A DNA stretch of 64,000 nucleotides from Kluyvera sp046569695 (GTDB lineage Bacteria; Pseudomonadota; Gammaproteobacteria; Enterobacterales; Enterobacteriaceae), in assembly GCF_046569695.1 (NCBI RefSeq), contig NZ_JBKHUI010000006.1, positions 62,001 through 126,000 on the forward strand, read 5' to 3'. The notes under the pieces are model-generated. The model was not told the origin of the DNA. It saw only the letters and a list, made by a program, of their open reading frames with translations, and did no database searches. Positions 25,089 through 34,116 of the stretch are shown piece by piece (position 1 is the first letter of the stretch; every line of letters begins with the position of its first letter). Made by a program: the position numbers and the translations under genes.

Positions 25089-25868
25089 ATGGAAATCAAC
25101 TTACTACAGGCGTTTGCGCTGGGCATCCTCGCCTTTATCGCTGGCCTGGATATGTTTAACGGTTTAACGCACCTGCACCGCCCCGTGGTATTGGGGCCGC
25201 TGGTCGGCCTGATTCTCGGTGACCTGCATACCGGTATTTTGACCGGTGGGACGCTGGAGTTGGTATGGATGGGTCTGGCACCGCTGGCCGGCGCCCAGCC
25301 GCCTAACGTCATTATCGGCACCATCGTCGGCACCACGTTTGCGATTACCACCGGCGTAAAACCCGACGTCGCTGTGGGCGTCGCCGTACCGTTCGCCGTC
25401 GCGGTACAGATGGGTATTACCTTCCTGTTTTCTGTCATGTCGGGCGTCATGTCACGCTGTGACCGCATGGCCTCAAACGCGGATACTCAGGGCATTGAAC
25501 GCGTTAACTACCTGGCGCTGCTGGCGCTCGGCACCTTCTACTTCTTATGCGCCTTTTTACCGATTTACTTCGGTGCGGAGCATGCCAAAACCGCGATGAG
25601 CGTTCTGCCTGAGCGTTTGATCGATGGCCTCGGCGTGGCGGGCGGCATCATGCCAGCCATCGGCTTTGCCGTACTGCTGAAAATCATGATGAAAAACGTC
25701 TACATCCCTTACTTCATCATCGGCTTTGTCGCCGCCGCCTGGCTCAAACTGCCGGTGCTGGCAATTGCCGCCGCCGCGCTGGCGATGGCGATGATCGACC
25801 TGCTGCGTAAGAACCCGGAACCTAAAGTGTCTCAGGCACAGAACGAGGAATTTGAAGATGGCATCTAA
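25089..25868 (+). CDS. agaW: AgaW, PTS EIIC for N-acetylgalactosamine (full length)
   Basis: A 259-residue mannose-family EIIC with multiple hydrophobic helices and the signature GLDMFNGLTHLHRPVVLGPLVGLILGDLHTGILTGGTLELVWMGLAPLAGAQPPN. It forms the membrane channel with AgaE. In E. coli K-12 agaW is truncated; here it is intact. The agaE start lies inside its last codons. Confidence 0.94.
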   Translation: MEINLLQAFALGILAFIAGLDMFNGLTHLHRPVVLGPLVGLILGDLHTGILTGGTLELVWMGLAPLAGAQPPNVIIGTIVGTTFAITTGVKPDVAVGVAVPFAVAVQMGITFLFSVMSGVMSRCDRMASNADTQGIERVNYLALLALGTFYFLCAFLPIYFGAEHAKTAMSVLPERLIDGLGVAGGIMPAIGFAVLLKIMMKNVYIPYFIIGFVAAAWLKLPVLAIAAAALAMAMIDLLRKNPEPKVSQAQNEEFEDGI

Positions 25869-26736
25869 TCAAACCACCCTGCCGAATGTTGCCGAAAGCG
25901 AAGAGACACTGCTAAGCGGCGTGAACGAAAACGTGTATGAAGATCAGACCATTGGCGCAGAGTTAACGCGAAAAGACATCAACCGCGTGGCCTGGCGTTC
26001 CATGCTGCTACAGGCCTCTTTTAACTATGAACGTATGCAGGCATCGGGCTGGCTGTATGGCCTGCTGCCCGCGCTGAAAAAGATCCACACCAATAAACGC
26101 GACCTGGCGCGAGCCATGAAAGGGCACATGGGATTCTTCAACACCCACCCTTTCCTCGTCACCTTTGTCATCGGCATTATTCTGGCGATGGAGCGCTCCA
26201 AGCAGGATGTTAACAGCATCCAGAGCACCAAAATCGCGGTCGGCGCGCCGTTAGGCGGCATTGGTGATGCGATGTTCTGGCTCACGCTGCTGCCAATTTG
26301 CGGCGGTATTGGCGCAAGCCTGGCGCTTCAGGGTTCCATTCTGGGTGCCGTGGTCTTTATTGTGATGTTCAACGTTGTGCACCTGGGCCTGCGCTTTGGC
26401 CTCGCCCACTATGCTTATCGCATGGGGGTCGCCGCCATTCCGTTGATCAAGGCGAACACCCAGAAGGTCGGCCATGCGGCTTCTATTGTCGGAATGACGG
26501 TGATTGGCGCGCTGGTAGCGACCTACGTCCGCTTAGCCACAACGCTTCAGATTACCGCCGGTGACGCCATCGTCAAACTGCAGACCGATGTCATTGATAA
26601 GCTGATGCCCGCGTTTCTACCGCTGGTCTACACCATGACCATGTTCTGGCTGGTGCGCCGTGGCTGGAGCCCGCTGCGTCTGATTGGGATCACTGTGCTG
26701 TTAGGCGTGGTCGGCAAGTTTGCCCATTTCCTGTAA
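25858..26736 (+). CDS. agaE: AgaE, PTS EIID for N-acetylgalactosamine
   Basis: A 292-residue mannose-family EIID. The ATG at 25858 is chosen: GAGGAA lies 7 bases before it. It overlaps agaW by 11 bases. Family pieces are ELTRKDINRVAWRSMLLQASFNYERMQASGW, FFNTHPFLVTFVIGIILAMERSK and the GAPLGGIGDAMFWLTLLPI loop. With AgaW it makes the translocator for GalNAc. The 25-residue acidic N-terminal leader before the family core is normal for AgaE. Confidence 0.94.
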   Translation: MASNQTTLPNVAESEETLLSGVNENVYEDQTIGAELTRKDINRVAWRSMLLQASFNYERMQASGWLYGLLPALKKIHTNKRDLARAMKGHMGFFNTHPFLVTFVIGIILAMERSKQDVNSIQSTKIAVGAPLGGIGDAMFWLTLLPICGGIGASLALQGSILGAVVFIVMFNVVHLGLRFGLAHYAYRMGVAAIPLIKANTQKVGHAASIVGMTVIGALVATYVRLATTLQITAGDAIVKLQTDVIDKLMPAFLPLVYTMTMFWLVRRGWSPLRLIGITVLLGVVGKFAHFL

Positions 26737-26751
26737 GTAAAAGAGGTCACA

Positions 26752-27186
26752 ATGTTAGGCATTATTCTTTGTGGGCACGGCGGTTTCGCGACCGGTCTGG
26801 AACAAGCGATGAAGCAGATCCTGGGCGAACAGCCGCAGTTTATCGCCATCGATTTTCCTGAAGCCTCAACAACCGCACTGCTCACCTCACAGCTGGAAAC
26901 CGCAATGACCCAGCTGGACCCCGAGCAGGACATCGTCTTTCTGACCGATTTATTGGGCGGAACACCTTTCCGCGTAGCTTCCACGCTCGCCATGCAAAAA
27001 CCGGGCAGCGAAGTGATCACCGGTACGAACCTTCAGCTGCTGCTGGAAATGGTGCTGGAACGTGAAGGGTTAACCAGCACGGCATTTCGTCTCCAGGCGC
27101 TGGAGTGCGGGCACCGCGGGCTGACCAGCCTGGTCGATGAGCTCAAGAATTGCCGCGAAGAGGTAGCGGTAGAGGAAGGGATATGA
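26752..27186 (+). CDS. agaF: AgaF, PTS EIIA for N-acetylgalactosamine
   Basis: A 144-residue mannose-family EIIA (EIIA-Man fold). Phosphorylated His9 lies in LGIILCGHGGFATG; FLTDLLGGTPFRVAS is the second conserved block. It takes phosphate from HPr and gives it to AgaV His15. Its stop overlaps the agaA start by four bases, indicating coupled translation. Confidence 0.94.
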   Translation: MLGIILCGHGGFATGLEQAMKQILGEQPQFIAIDFPEASTTALLTSQLETAMTQLDPEQDIVFLTDLLGGTPFRVASTLAMQKPGSEVITGTNLQLLLEMVLEREGLTSTAFRLQALECGHRGLTSLVDELKNCREEVAVEEGI

Positions 27187-28316
27187 CCCAGGTACTACGC
27201 GCACGCAGGGTGCTGAGCGAAGACGGCTGGCTGGACGACCATCAGGTCCATCTCGTTGAGGGTCAGATAGCACAAATCACGCCGATTCCTGCCGGCATCA
27301 CCGCGCGCGACGTCGACCTGCTGTGCCCGGCTTATCTCGACCTCCACGTTCACGGCGGCGCGGGCGTCGATGTGATGGATGATGACCCGCGCGCACTGGA
27401 GACACTGGCGATACACAAAGCCTGCGAGGGCGTCGGGGCCTGGCTCCCGACTACCGTCACCGCTCCGCTACCCGCGATTGAAGGTGCGCTCAGACGGATC
27501 GCCCAGCGCGTTCAATGTGGCGGCGAAGGTGCAATGCTACTGGGGAGCTATCTTGAGGGGCCGTACTTCACGCCGCAAAACAAGGGAGCCCACCCGCCCG
27601 AACTGTTTCGCGAACTGAACATCAATGAGCTGGATGCGTTGATTGCCCAGTCGCAAAACACGCTTCGCGTGCTGGCGCTGGCGCCAGAAAAAGCCGGTGC
27701 GCTGGAAGCCATTGCCCATCTCAAGCGACGCGGCATTCGCGTAATGCTCGGCCATAGCGCCGCTACCCACGCGCAGACCGTAGCCGCCCTGGATGCTGGT
27801 GCGGATGGGCTGGTGCACTGTTTTAACGGCATGACCGGCCTGCACCACCGAGAGCCAGGCATGGTTGGCGCAGGCCTGACCGACCCGCGCGCCTGGCTTG
27901 AGTTGATTGCCGACGGTCACCACGTTCACCCGGCGGCCATGCAGCTTTGCGCGCACTGCGCCCCTGAGCGCACGGTGCTTATCACCGATGCAATGCGGGC
28001 GGCCGGGATGCCTGACGGTCGCTACGACATCTGCGGTTATGAGGTCGAGATGCGCGGAGGTATCGTGCGAACGTCGTCCGGCAGCCTGGCAGGCAGCACG
28101 CTCTCGGTCGATGTGGCGGTAAAAAACATGGTGGAGATGGCGGGCGTCAGCGTAGAAGAGGCAATCCGCATGGCCTCTCTGCATCCCGCCCGGCTCCTCG
28201 GTATGGAGGACCGCCTCGGGTCGATTGGCGTTGGCAAGCTGGCGAACTTGATTGAACTTAACGTTCATCTTGAGGTGCAGAAAATCTGGATCAAGGGCAT
28301 ACCGTTAAACCTTTAG
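27183..28316 (+). CDS. agaA: AgaA, N-acetylgalactosamine-6-phosphate deacetylase
   Basis: A 377-residue amidohydrolase of the NagA type that removes acetate from GalNAc-6-phosphate. The ATG at 27183 overlaps the agaF stop (ATGA). Metal and substrate motifs are LDLHVHGGAGVDV, YLEGPYFTPQNKGAH (metal Glu), MLGHSAATHAQT, LVHCFNGMTGLHHREPG and LITDAMRAAGMPDG (catalytic Asp). Last gene of the kbaZ operon; a terminator follows 21 bases later. Confidence 0.95.
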   Translation: MTQVLRARRVLSEDGWLDDHQVHLVEGQIAQITPIPAGITARDVDLLCPAYLDLHVHGGAGVDVMDDDPRALETLAIHKACEGVGAWLPTTVTAPLPAIEGALRRIAQRVQCGGEGAMLLGSYLEGPYFTPQNKGAHPPELFRELNINELDALIAQSQNTLRVLALAPEKAGALEAIAHLKRRGIRVMLGHSAATHAQTVAALDAGADGLVHCFNGMTGLHHREPGMVGAGLTDPRAWLELIADGHHVHPAAMQLCAHCAPERTVLITDAMRAAGMPDGRYDICGYEVEMRGGIVRTSSGSLAGSTLSVDVAVKNMVEMAGVSVEEAIRMASLHPARLLGMEDRLGSIGVGKLANLIELNVHLEVQKIWIKGIPLNL

Positions 28317-28337
28317 TCTTTCATTGTCTATCATCGT

Positions 28338-28370
28338 GGTCCCGGCGTCGATGCGCCGGGGCCTTTCTTT
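28338..28370 (+). terminator. Terminator of the kbaZ-agaVWEFA operon
   Basis: GGTCCCGGCG / GCGCCGGGGCC stem with a short loop, followed by TTTCTTTT. Confidence 0.88.
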
Positions 28371-28464
28371 TCCTTTCGTCTTACGACCAAAAACCTTTCA
28401 CCAATAAAACATAACCCACTGAATAACAAGAACAAGCAAAACAAAAACCGTTCACGGCTCTAAT

Positions 28465-28566
28465 TTTTCGTTTTATTTTCATTTTCTCAATTGAACTTTC
28501 GATTTCTTTTCTGTAGATTTTATTTAACAGCAAAAGCATTAAAGTGAAACGAAACGAAAGACAAAC
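28465..28566. promoter_or_regulatory. AgaR operators upstream of agaS
   Basis: Copies of the same motif seen before kbaZ: TTTTCGTTTTATTTTCATT at 28465-28483, CTTTCGATTTCTTTTC at 28497-28512 and an opposite-strand copy with AAACGAAACGAAAG at 28547-28560; a weaker CCTTTCGTC lies at 28372-28380. They mark a separate AgaR-controlled promoter for agaS-kbaY in this 301-bp gap. Confidence 0.8.
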
Positions 28567-28617
28567 ATGAGCAGCACCACTTTCTGATGCTGAGTTCATA
28601 CGATTAAGGATTGCGTT

Positions 28618-29772
28618 ATGTCAGAAACCTACACCCCGTCTCGCACCAGAACCCGTTCCTGGACTGAAGAAGAAATCCATCAGCAGCCTGACAGCTGGCT
28701 TCGTTCTTTGTCCCAGATCGATAGCGCACGCCAGTCGATTGACAACTTTCTTGCCCCGCTGCTGGCTCGGCACGATCTGCAGATCGTCCTCACAGGCGCG
28801 GGCACCTCGGCCTTTATTGGCGACATGATCGCCCCGTGGCTGAGCCACCATAGCGGCAAAGATTTTCGTTCAATTCCCACTACCGATCTGGTTTCTAACC
28901 CGATGGATTATCTGAGAATTGAAGGCCCGCTGCTGCTGGTGTCATTCGCGCGATCTGGCAACAGCCCAGAAAGCGTGGCGGCGGTCGATCTGGTTAATCA
29001 GCTGGTTCCCGAGTGCTATCACCTGGTGATCACCTGCAACGAAGCGGGAAGCCTGTACCTGAACGCCCGCCAAAGCGCTAACGCGTTGGTACTGCTGATG
29101 CCTGCCGAGACCCACGATCGTGGTTTTGCGATGACCAGCAGCATCACCACCATGATGGCAAGCTGCCTGTCCGTTTTCGCCGCGGACGCAATCAACAGTC
29201 GCACCTTCCAGGATGTCGCCAGACGCTGCCAAACGATCCTCAGCAAACTGGGCGATGGCGCAGACGGCGTGTTCGGCCAGCAATCCTGGAAACGTATCGT
29301 CTATCTGGGCAGCGGCGGCCTACAAGGCACCGCGCGTGAATCTGCATTGAAGGTGCTGGAGTTAACCGCCGGTAAAATTGCCGCCTTCTACGACTCCTCC
29401 ACCGGCTTCCGTCATGGCCCTAAATCACTGGTTGATAGCGAAACGCTGATCGTCATGTTCGTCTCCAGCCACCCTTATACCCGCCTGTACGATCTGGATC
29501 TGCTGGCAGAACTGCGCCGTGACCAGCTTGCCATGCGCGTTGTGGCCATTGCCGCCGAAGCCGATGAAGCGATCGTCGCAGGTCCTCATATTCTGCTGCC
29601 GCCATCGCGCCCGTTTAGCGATGTCGAGCAGGCTTTCTGTTTCCTGATGTACGCCCAGATTTTCGCGCTGTCGGAGTCCATCAACGCCGGTATCACGCCG
29701 GATACGCCTTCCGCCAGCGGCACGGTTAACCGCGTGGTACAGGGCGTCAACATTCACCAATGGCGCGGCTAA
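28618..29772 (+). CDS. agaS: AgaS, galactosamine-6-phosphate deaminase/isomerase (SIS)
   Basis: A 384-residue protein with two SIS domains. The first has VLTGAGTSAFIGDMIAPWL and SFARSGNSPESVAAVDLV. The second has YLGSGGLQGTARESALKVLELTAGKIAAFYDSSTGFRHGPKSLVD, like the isomerase half of glucosamine-6-phosphate synthase. In E. coli AgaS converts galactosamine-6-P to tagatose-6-P and ammonia. Deaminase agaI is absent here, in line with AgaS doing the job. It is first in agaS-kbaY. Confidence 0.94.
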   Translation: MSETYTPSRTRTRSWTEEEIHQQPDSWLRSLSQIDSARQSIDNFLAPLLARHDLQIVLTGAGTSAFIGDMIAPWLSHHSGKDFRSIPTTDLVSNPMDYLRIEGPLLLVSFARSGNSPESVAAVDLVNQLVPECYHLVITCNEAGSLYLNARQSANALVLLMPAETHDRGFAMTSSITTMMASCLSVFAADAINSRTFQDVARRCQTILSKLGDGADGVFGQQSWKRIVYLGSGGLQGTARESALKVLELTAGKIAAFYDSSTGFRHGPKSLVDSETLIVMFVSSHPYTRLYDLDLLAELRRDQLAMRVVAIAAEADEAIVAGPHILLPPSRPFSDVEQAFCFLMYAQIFALSESINAGITPDTPSASGTVNRVVQGVNIHQWRG

Positions 29773-29784
29773 GAGGATTGAATC

Positions 29785-30663
29785 ATGGCTATTATTTCCA
29801 CGAAATACCTGCTCCAGGATGCCCAGGCAAAGGGCTACGCGGTTCCCGCATTTAACATTCATAACGCCGAAACGATCCAGGCGATCCTTGAGGTATGCAA
29901 CGAAATGCAATCCCCGGTGATCCTCGCCGGTACGCCAGGGACGTTTAAGCACATTGCCTTTGAAGAGATCTACGCCCTGTGTGAAGCCTACTCCACCAGT
30001 TACGACTTTCCGCTGGCCCTGCATCTCGACCACCACGAGTCGCTGGCAGACATCCGCCGCAAAGTGCACGCCGGCGTGCGTAGCGCAATGATTGACGGCA
30101 GCCACTTCCCGTTTGATGAAAATGTGAAGCTGGTGAAATCGGTCGTCGACTTTTGTCACCATAACGACTGCAGCGTTGAAGCGGAGTTGGGGCGGCTTGG
30201 CGGCGTAGAGGATGATATGAATGTCGACGAAGAGAGCGCCTTCTTTACCGACCCGCAGGAAGCGCGCCGCTTCGTTGAGCTGACCGGCGTAGACAGCCTG
30301 GCAGTCGCCATTGGCACCGCCCACGGTCTCTATACCAAGCGTCCAAAAATCGACTTCAACCGTCTGGCAGAGATCCGCAAGGTGGTGGATATTCCTTTAG
30401 TCCTGCACGGTGCCAGCGACGTTCCCGACGAGTTTGTTCGCCAGGCCATTGAGCTGGGCATTTGCAAAGTTAACGTCGCGACCGAGCTCAAAATCGCCTT
30501 TGCCGATGCGGTGAAACGGTGGTTTGCTGAGAACCCGGAAGGTAACGATCCGCGCTACTACATGCGCGTGGGGATGGATGCGATGAAGGAAGTGGTCAGA
30601 AACAAAATCAACGTCTGCGGCTCAGCGCAGAGAATTCAGACGGGCGCAGCGGCTACGGCCTAA
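29785..30663 (+). CDS. kbaY: KbaY, class II tagatose-1,6-bisphosphate aldolase
   Basis: A 292-residue zinc aldolase that splits tagatose-1,6-bisphosphate into glyceraldehyde-3-P and dihydroxyacetone-P. Active-site motifs are LALHLDHHESL (catalytic Asp and Zn-binding His), MIDGSHFPFDENV, EAELGRLGGVEDD, VAIGTAHGLYTKRPKIDF and LVLHGASDVPD (Zn histidines). GAGGATTGAATC precedes the ATG. It is a few residues longer than E. coli KbaY. agaB, agaC, agaD and agaI, which follow in E. coli, are absent. Confidence 0.95.
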   Translation: MAIISTKYLLQDAQAKGYAVPAFNIHNAETIQAILEVCNEMQSPVILAGTPGTFKHIAFEEIYALCEAYSTSYDFPLALHLDHHESLADIRRKVHAGVRSAMIDGSHFPFDENVKLVKSVVDFCHHNDCSVEAELGRLGGVEDDMNVDEESAFFTDPQEARRFVELTGVDSLAVAIGTAHGLYTKRPKIDFNRLAEIRKVVDIPLVLHGASDVPDEFVRQAIELGICKVNVATELKIAFADAVKRWFAENPEGNDPRYYMRVGMDAMKEVVRNKINVCGSAQRIQTGAAATA

Positions 30664-30673
30664 GCGCTGATAC

Positions 30674-30703
30674 AAAGGGGCCCGGAAATCCCGAGCCTCT
30701 TTT
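30674..30703 (+). terminator. Terminator of agaS-kbaY
   Basis: AAAGGGGCCCGG / CCCGAGCCTCTTT imperfect stem with a short AAAT loop and trailing T residues, between convergent kbaY and rsmI. Confidence 0.78.
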
Positions 30704-30745
30704 GTATTTCAGGTTCTATATTGCACAGGTTTTCAGGCTTTTTCC

Positions 30746-31609
30746 CTACTCCCCCTGCTGCTCCAGCGCATACTTATACAGCGCATTCTTCTTCACGCCG
30801 TGGATTTCCGCCGCCAGCGCCGCCGCCTTCTTCAACGGCAGTTCAGCCTGTAACAACGCCAGTGTGCGCAGCGCGTCGGCAGGCAGTTCGTCTTCCTGCG
30901 CTTTGTGCCCTTCTACAATCAGCACCATCTCGCCTTTACGGCGGTTTTCATCTTCCTTCACCCACGCCAGCAACTCGCCCACCGGCGCGCCGTGAATGGT
31001 TTCCCAGGTTTTGGTCAGCTCACGCGCCAGCACCACGTAGCGAGATTCGCCCCAGACGGCGACCATATCTTCCAGGCTGTCGAGCAGACGGTGGGTGGAT
31101 TCATAGTAAATCAGCGTACGCGGCTCGGCTTCGATGGCCTTCAGCGTATCGCGGCGGCCTTTGGATTTGGCCGGCAGGAAGCCTTCGTAACAGAAACGGT
31201 CCGACGGCAGACCGGCGGCGCTCAGGGCGGCAATCGCCGCGCACGGACCCGGCAGCGGCACGACGCGGATCCCCGCTTCGCGACAGGTACGCACCAGATG
31301 GTAGCCAGGGTCGTTGATAAGCGGCGTTCCGGCGTCAGAAACCAGCGCGATGTTCTGCCCTTCCTTCAGTTTTGCCACCAGCGTTTCCGCCTTTTGTTGC
31401 TCATTGTGATCGTGTAAGGCAAACAAACGGGCATTAATGGCGAAGTGTTGCAGCAATAAACCTGTATGACGGGTGTCTTCAGCCGCAATTAAATCAACAG
31501 CTTGCAATACTTCGAGCGCTCGTTGGGTAATATCAGCCAAATTTCCGATAGGAGTAGGTACAATAAAGAGTTGGCCTTGAGAATTATCCGCCGATTCGTG
31601 TTGTTTCAT
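30746..31609 (-). CDS. rsmI: RsmI, 16S rRNA 2'-O-methyltransferase (C1402)
   Basis: A 287-residue tetrapyrrole-methylase-fold enzyme that methylates the ribose of C1402 in 16S rRNA, using S-adenosylmethionine. Motifs are FIVPTPIGNLADITQRALEVL, AEDTRHTGLLL, LVSDAGTPLINDPG and VPLPGPCAAIAALSAAGLPSDRF. A helical C-terminal domain (about 235-287) follows. Divergent from lpoA with 62 bp between starts. Confidence 0.95.
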   Translation of the reverse strand: MKQHESADNSQGQLFIVPTPIGNLADITQRALEVLQAVDLIAAEDTRHTGLLLQHFAINARLFALHDHNEQQKAETLVAKLKEGQNIALVSDAGTPLINDPGYHLVRTCREAGIRVVPLPGPCAAIAALSAAGLPSDRFCYEGFLPAKSKGRRDTLKAIEAEPRTLIYYESTHRLLDSLEDMVAVWGESRYVVLARELTKTWETIHGAPVGELLAWVKEDENRRKGEMVLIVEGHKAQEDELPADALRTLALLQAELPLKKAAALAAEIHGVKKNALYKYALEQQGE

Positions 31610-31671
31610 TGTTTCGTCCGTATTGCCGATTTAATATTGAGCATTGCGTAAAAAATATTACTGGATACAGA

Positions 31672-33753
31672 ATGGTACCCTCAACATTTTCTCGTATGAA
31701 AGCCGCGCGCTGTCTGCCGGTAATCCTGGCAGCGCTGCTGTTTGCAGGCTGTGGCACCCAGGCCCCCGATCAGAGTGCAGCCCAACTTCAGGGCGCGACG
31801 CAGGCTGACTCCGGCTTTTATCTGCAGCAGATGCAGCAAAGCTCGAATGATAGCAAGACCAACTGGCAATTACTCGCCATTCGTTCATTGCTGAAGGAAG
31901 GTAAGAGCCAGCAGGCGCTGGAGCTGTTCAATCAGCTGCCGCAGCAGTTGAACGCAGCCCAACGTCAGGAGCAGGCGCTGTTAGCGGTTGAACTGAAGCT
32001 GGCGCAGAAAGATTACGCCGGTGCACAGGCGCTGCTGCAAAAGCTGAAGGCCGATGATTTCGACAGTGCGCTGCAGGCGCGTTTCTGGCAGGACACCATC
32101 AGCGCCGAGCAGGGTAAGCCGTCCCTGACGCTGCTGCGCGCCCTGATTGCCCAGGCACCGCTGCTGACCACTCAGCCGGAAAGACAGCAAAACAGCGATG
32201 CCACCTGGCAGGCGCTTTCCTCCATGACCCAGGAGCAGGCCAATGCGCTGGTTATCAATGCGGATGAAAACGTGCTACAAGGCTGGCTCGATTTGCAGCG
32301 CGTCTGGTTCGATAACCGTAACGATCCCGATATGCTGAAGGCCGGTATTAAAGACTGGCAGACTCGCTATCCACAGAACCCAGGCGCGAAAGTGCTGCCA
32401 TCACAGCTGGCGAACGTGCAGAACTTTAAGCCCGCATCGGTCAACAAAATCGCCCTGCTGCTGCCGTTAAACGGCCAGGCCGCGGTGTTTGGCCGCACCA
32501 TCCAGCAAGGTTTTGAGGCGGCGAAGAACGGCACTATGCCGGTAAGCGGCAGCGCGGTACCGGAACAGGTCGCGCAAGCAGCGACCACCGCCGTGGTGAG
32601 CCCATCTCAGGCTGAAGTTACCGACCTGACTACGCCGCAAAGCCAGGTACCAGCGGCGGCTCCAGTTCAGGCCGCACAGGCCAACAACGCAGCCGCACCT
32701 GCAGCTCAGGCTCCAGCGGCCGACGCGGCTCCTGCTCAAACACCGGCAGTGCAGCCCGTCGCGAGCGTAGCAGCAAACCCATCGGCAGAGCTGAAAATCT
32801 ACGATACCTCTTCCCAGCCGCTGAGCCAGATTCTGGCGCAGGCGCAGCAGGACGGCGTCAGCCTGGTGGTTGGCCCGCTGTTGAAAAACAACGTTGAAGA
32901 GCTGATGAAGAGCAACACCACGCTTAACGTGCTGGCGCTGAACCAGCCGGAAGCGGTAAGCAACCGTCCTAACATCTGCTACTTCGCGCTGTCGCCGGAA
33001 GATGAAGCCCGCGATGCGGCACGTCATATTCACGATCAGGGCAAACAGTCTCCGCTGCTGCTGGTGCCGCGTAACGCCCTCGGCGATCGTGTCACCCAGG
33101 CCTTCGCCGACGAGTGGCATAAAATCGGCGGTGGTACAGTCTTACAGCAGAAGTTTGGTTCACTGTCCGAGCTGAAAGGCGGCGTGAACGGTGGTTCCGG
33201 TATCTCGCTGTCTGGCACCCCGGTTATCTCCGCGCAGTCTCAGCCGCAGGGCGTCACCATCGGTAACCTGACTATTCCAGCCGCACCGACCGACGCGCAA
33301 ATCACCGGCAGCAACAAGGTAGACGCGGCTTATATCCTGGCAACCCCGGAAGAGATCGCCTTTATCAAACCGATGATTGCGATGCGTAACGGCAGCCAGA
33401 GCGGCGCAATGCTGTACGCCAGCTCCCGCAGCGCACAGGGTACCGCTGGCCCGGACTTCCGTCTGGAGATGGAAGGCCTGCAGTACAGCGAAATCCCAAT
33501 GCTTGCCGGCAGCAACCCGGCGCTGATGCAGCAGGCGCTGCGCGCGGTGAACAACGACTATTCACTGGCTCGTCTCTATGCCATGGGCGCGGATGCCTGG
33601 GCGCTGGCCAACCACTTCGCGCAGATGCGCGGCGTGCCGGGCTTTGAGCTGAACGGTAATACCGGCGATCTCAGCGCCACTTCGGACTGCGTGATTAACA
33701 GGAAGTTATCATGGCTCAAATACCAGCAGGGGCAGATAGTCCCCGCCAGTTAA
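31672..33753 (+). CDS. lpoA: LpoA, outer membrane lipoprotein activator of PBP1a
   Basis: A 693-residue lipoprotein that crosses the periplasm to activate the peptidoglycan synthase PBP1a. The start at 31672 gives the E. coli-like MVPSTFSRMK N terminus. The lipobox is LLFAGC with lipidated Cys27. An N-terminal TPR-like domain (about 28-255) is followed by a periplasmic-binding-protein-like C domain beginning KIALLLPLNGQAAVFGRTIQQGFEAAKNG. An Ala/Gln/Pro-rich linker (about residues 300-370) interrupts it; this linker varies between genera. The 3' end overlaps yraN by 43 bases. Confidence 0.95.
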   Translation: MVPSTFSRMKAARCLPVILAALLFAGCGTQAPDQSAAQLQGATQADSGFYLQQMQQSSNDSKTNWQLLAIRSLLKEGKSQQALELFNQLPQQLNAAQRQEQALLAVELKLAQKDYAGAQALLQKLKADDFDSALQARFWQDTISAEQGKPSLTLLRALIAQAPLLTTQPERQQNSDATWQALSSMTQEQANALVINADENVLQGWLDLQRVWFDNRNDPDMLKAGIKDWQTRYPQNPGAKVLPSQLANVQNFKPASVNKIALLLPLNGQAAVFGRTIQQGFEAAKNGTMPVSGSAVPEQVAQAATTAVVSPSQAEVTDLTTPQSQVPAAAPVQAAQANNAAAPAAQAPAADAAPAQTPAVQPVASVAANPSAELKIYDTSSQPLSQILAQAQQDGVSLVVGPLLKNNVEELMKSNTTLNVLALNQPEAVSNRPNICYFALSPEDEARDAARHIHDQGKQSPLLLVPRNALGDRVTQAFADEWHKIGGGTVLQQKFGSLSELKGGVNGGSGISLSGTPVISAQSQPQGVTIGNLTIPAAPTDAQITGSNKVDAAYILATPEEIAFIKPMIAMRNGSQSGAMLYASSRSAQGTAGPDFRLEMEGLQYSEIPMLAGSNPALMQQALRAVNNDYSLARLYAMGADAWALANHFAQMRGVPGFELNGNTGDLSATSDCVINRKLSWLKYQQGQIVPAS

Positions 33754-34100
33754 CCACAAAACAGGTTGGCGACGCCGTGGAACAGCGCGCGCGTCGCTGG
33801 CTTGAAGACCAAGGACTGGCATTTATCGCCGCCAACGTGCGCGAGCGCAGCGGCGAAATTGATTTGATTATGCGGGAAGGGACGGTCACGGTTTTCGTGG
33901 AAGTTCGCTATCGCCGCTCCGGGTTCTATGGCGGTGCTGCCGCCAGTGTGACCCGGAGCAAACAAAACAAACTGTTACAGACTGCCCGCTTGTGGCTTGC
34001 CCGCCACAATGGGAGTTTTGATACTGTGGATTGCCGTTTCGATGTGATAGCCTTCACCGGCAATGAAATCGAATGGTTTTCAAACGCTTTTAGCTCATAG
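33711..34100 (+). CDS. yraN: YraN, UPF0102 nuclease-fold protein
   Basis: A 129-residue UPF0102 protein with the endonuclease-like core ANVRERSGEIDLIMREGTVTVFVEVRYRRS (Glu/Asp and ExK-like pattern) and the basic helix SVTRSKQNKLLQTARLWLARH. The role is not established; the fold is that of Holliday-junction resolvase-like nucleases. The start lies within lpoA (43-base overlap), where AGGAAG precedes ATG. Usual length for the family. Confidence 0.93.
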   Translation: MAQIPAGADSPRQLTTKQVGDAVEQRARRWLEDQGLAFIAANVRERSGEIDLIMREGTVTVFVEVRYRRSGFYGGAAASVTRSKQNKLLQTARLWLARHNGSFDTVDCRFDVIAFTGNEIEWFSNAFSS

Positions 34101-34116
34101 AATGTAAAGGGATATC

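Noticed and set aside
31609..31671. Upstream extension of lpoA to 31609
   Set aside because: The extra residues have no conservation and would remove the lipoprotein signal peptide from the N terminus.
32620..32800. Ala/Gln-rich stretch of lpoA as an inserted repeat or frameshift
   Set aside because: The frame is intact and E. coli LpoA has a similar Ala/Gln/Pro-rich linker at the same place.
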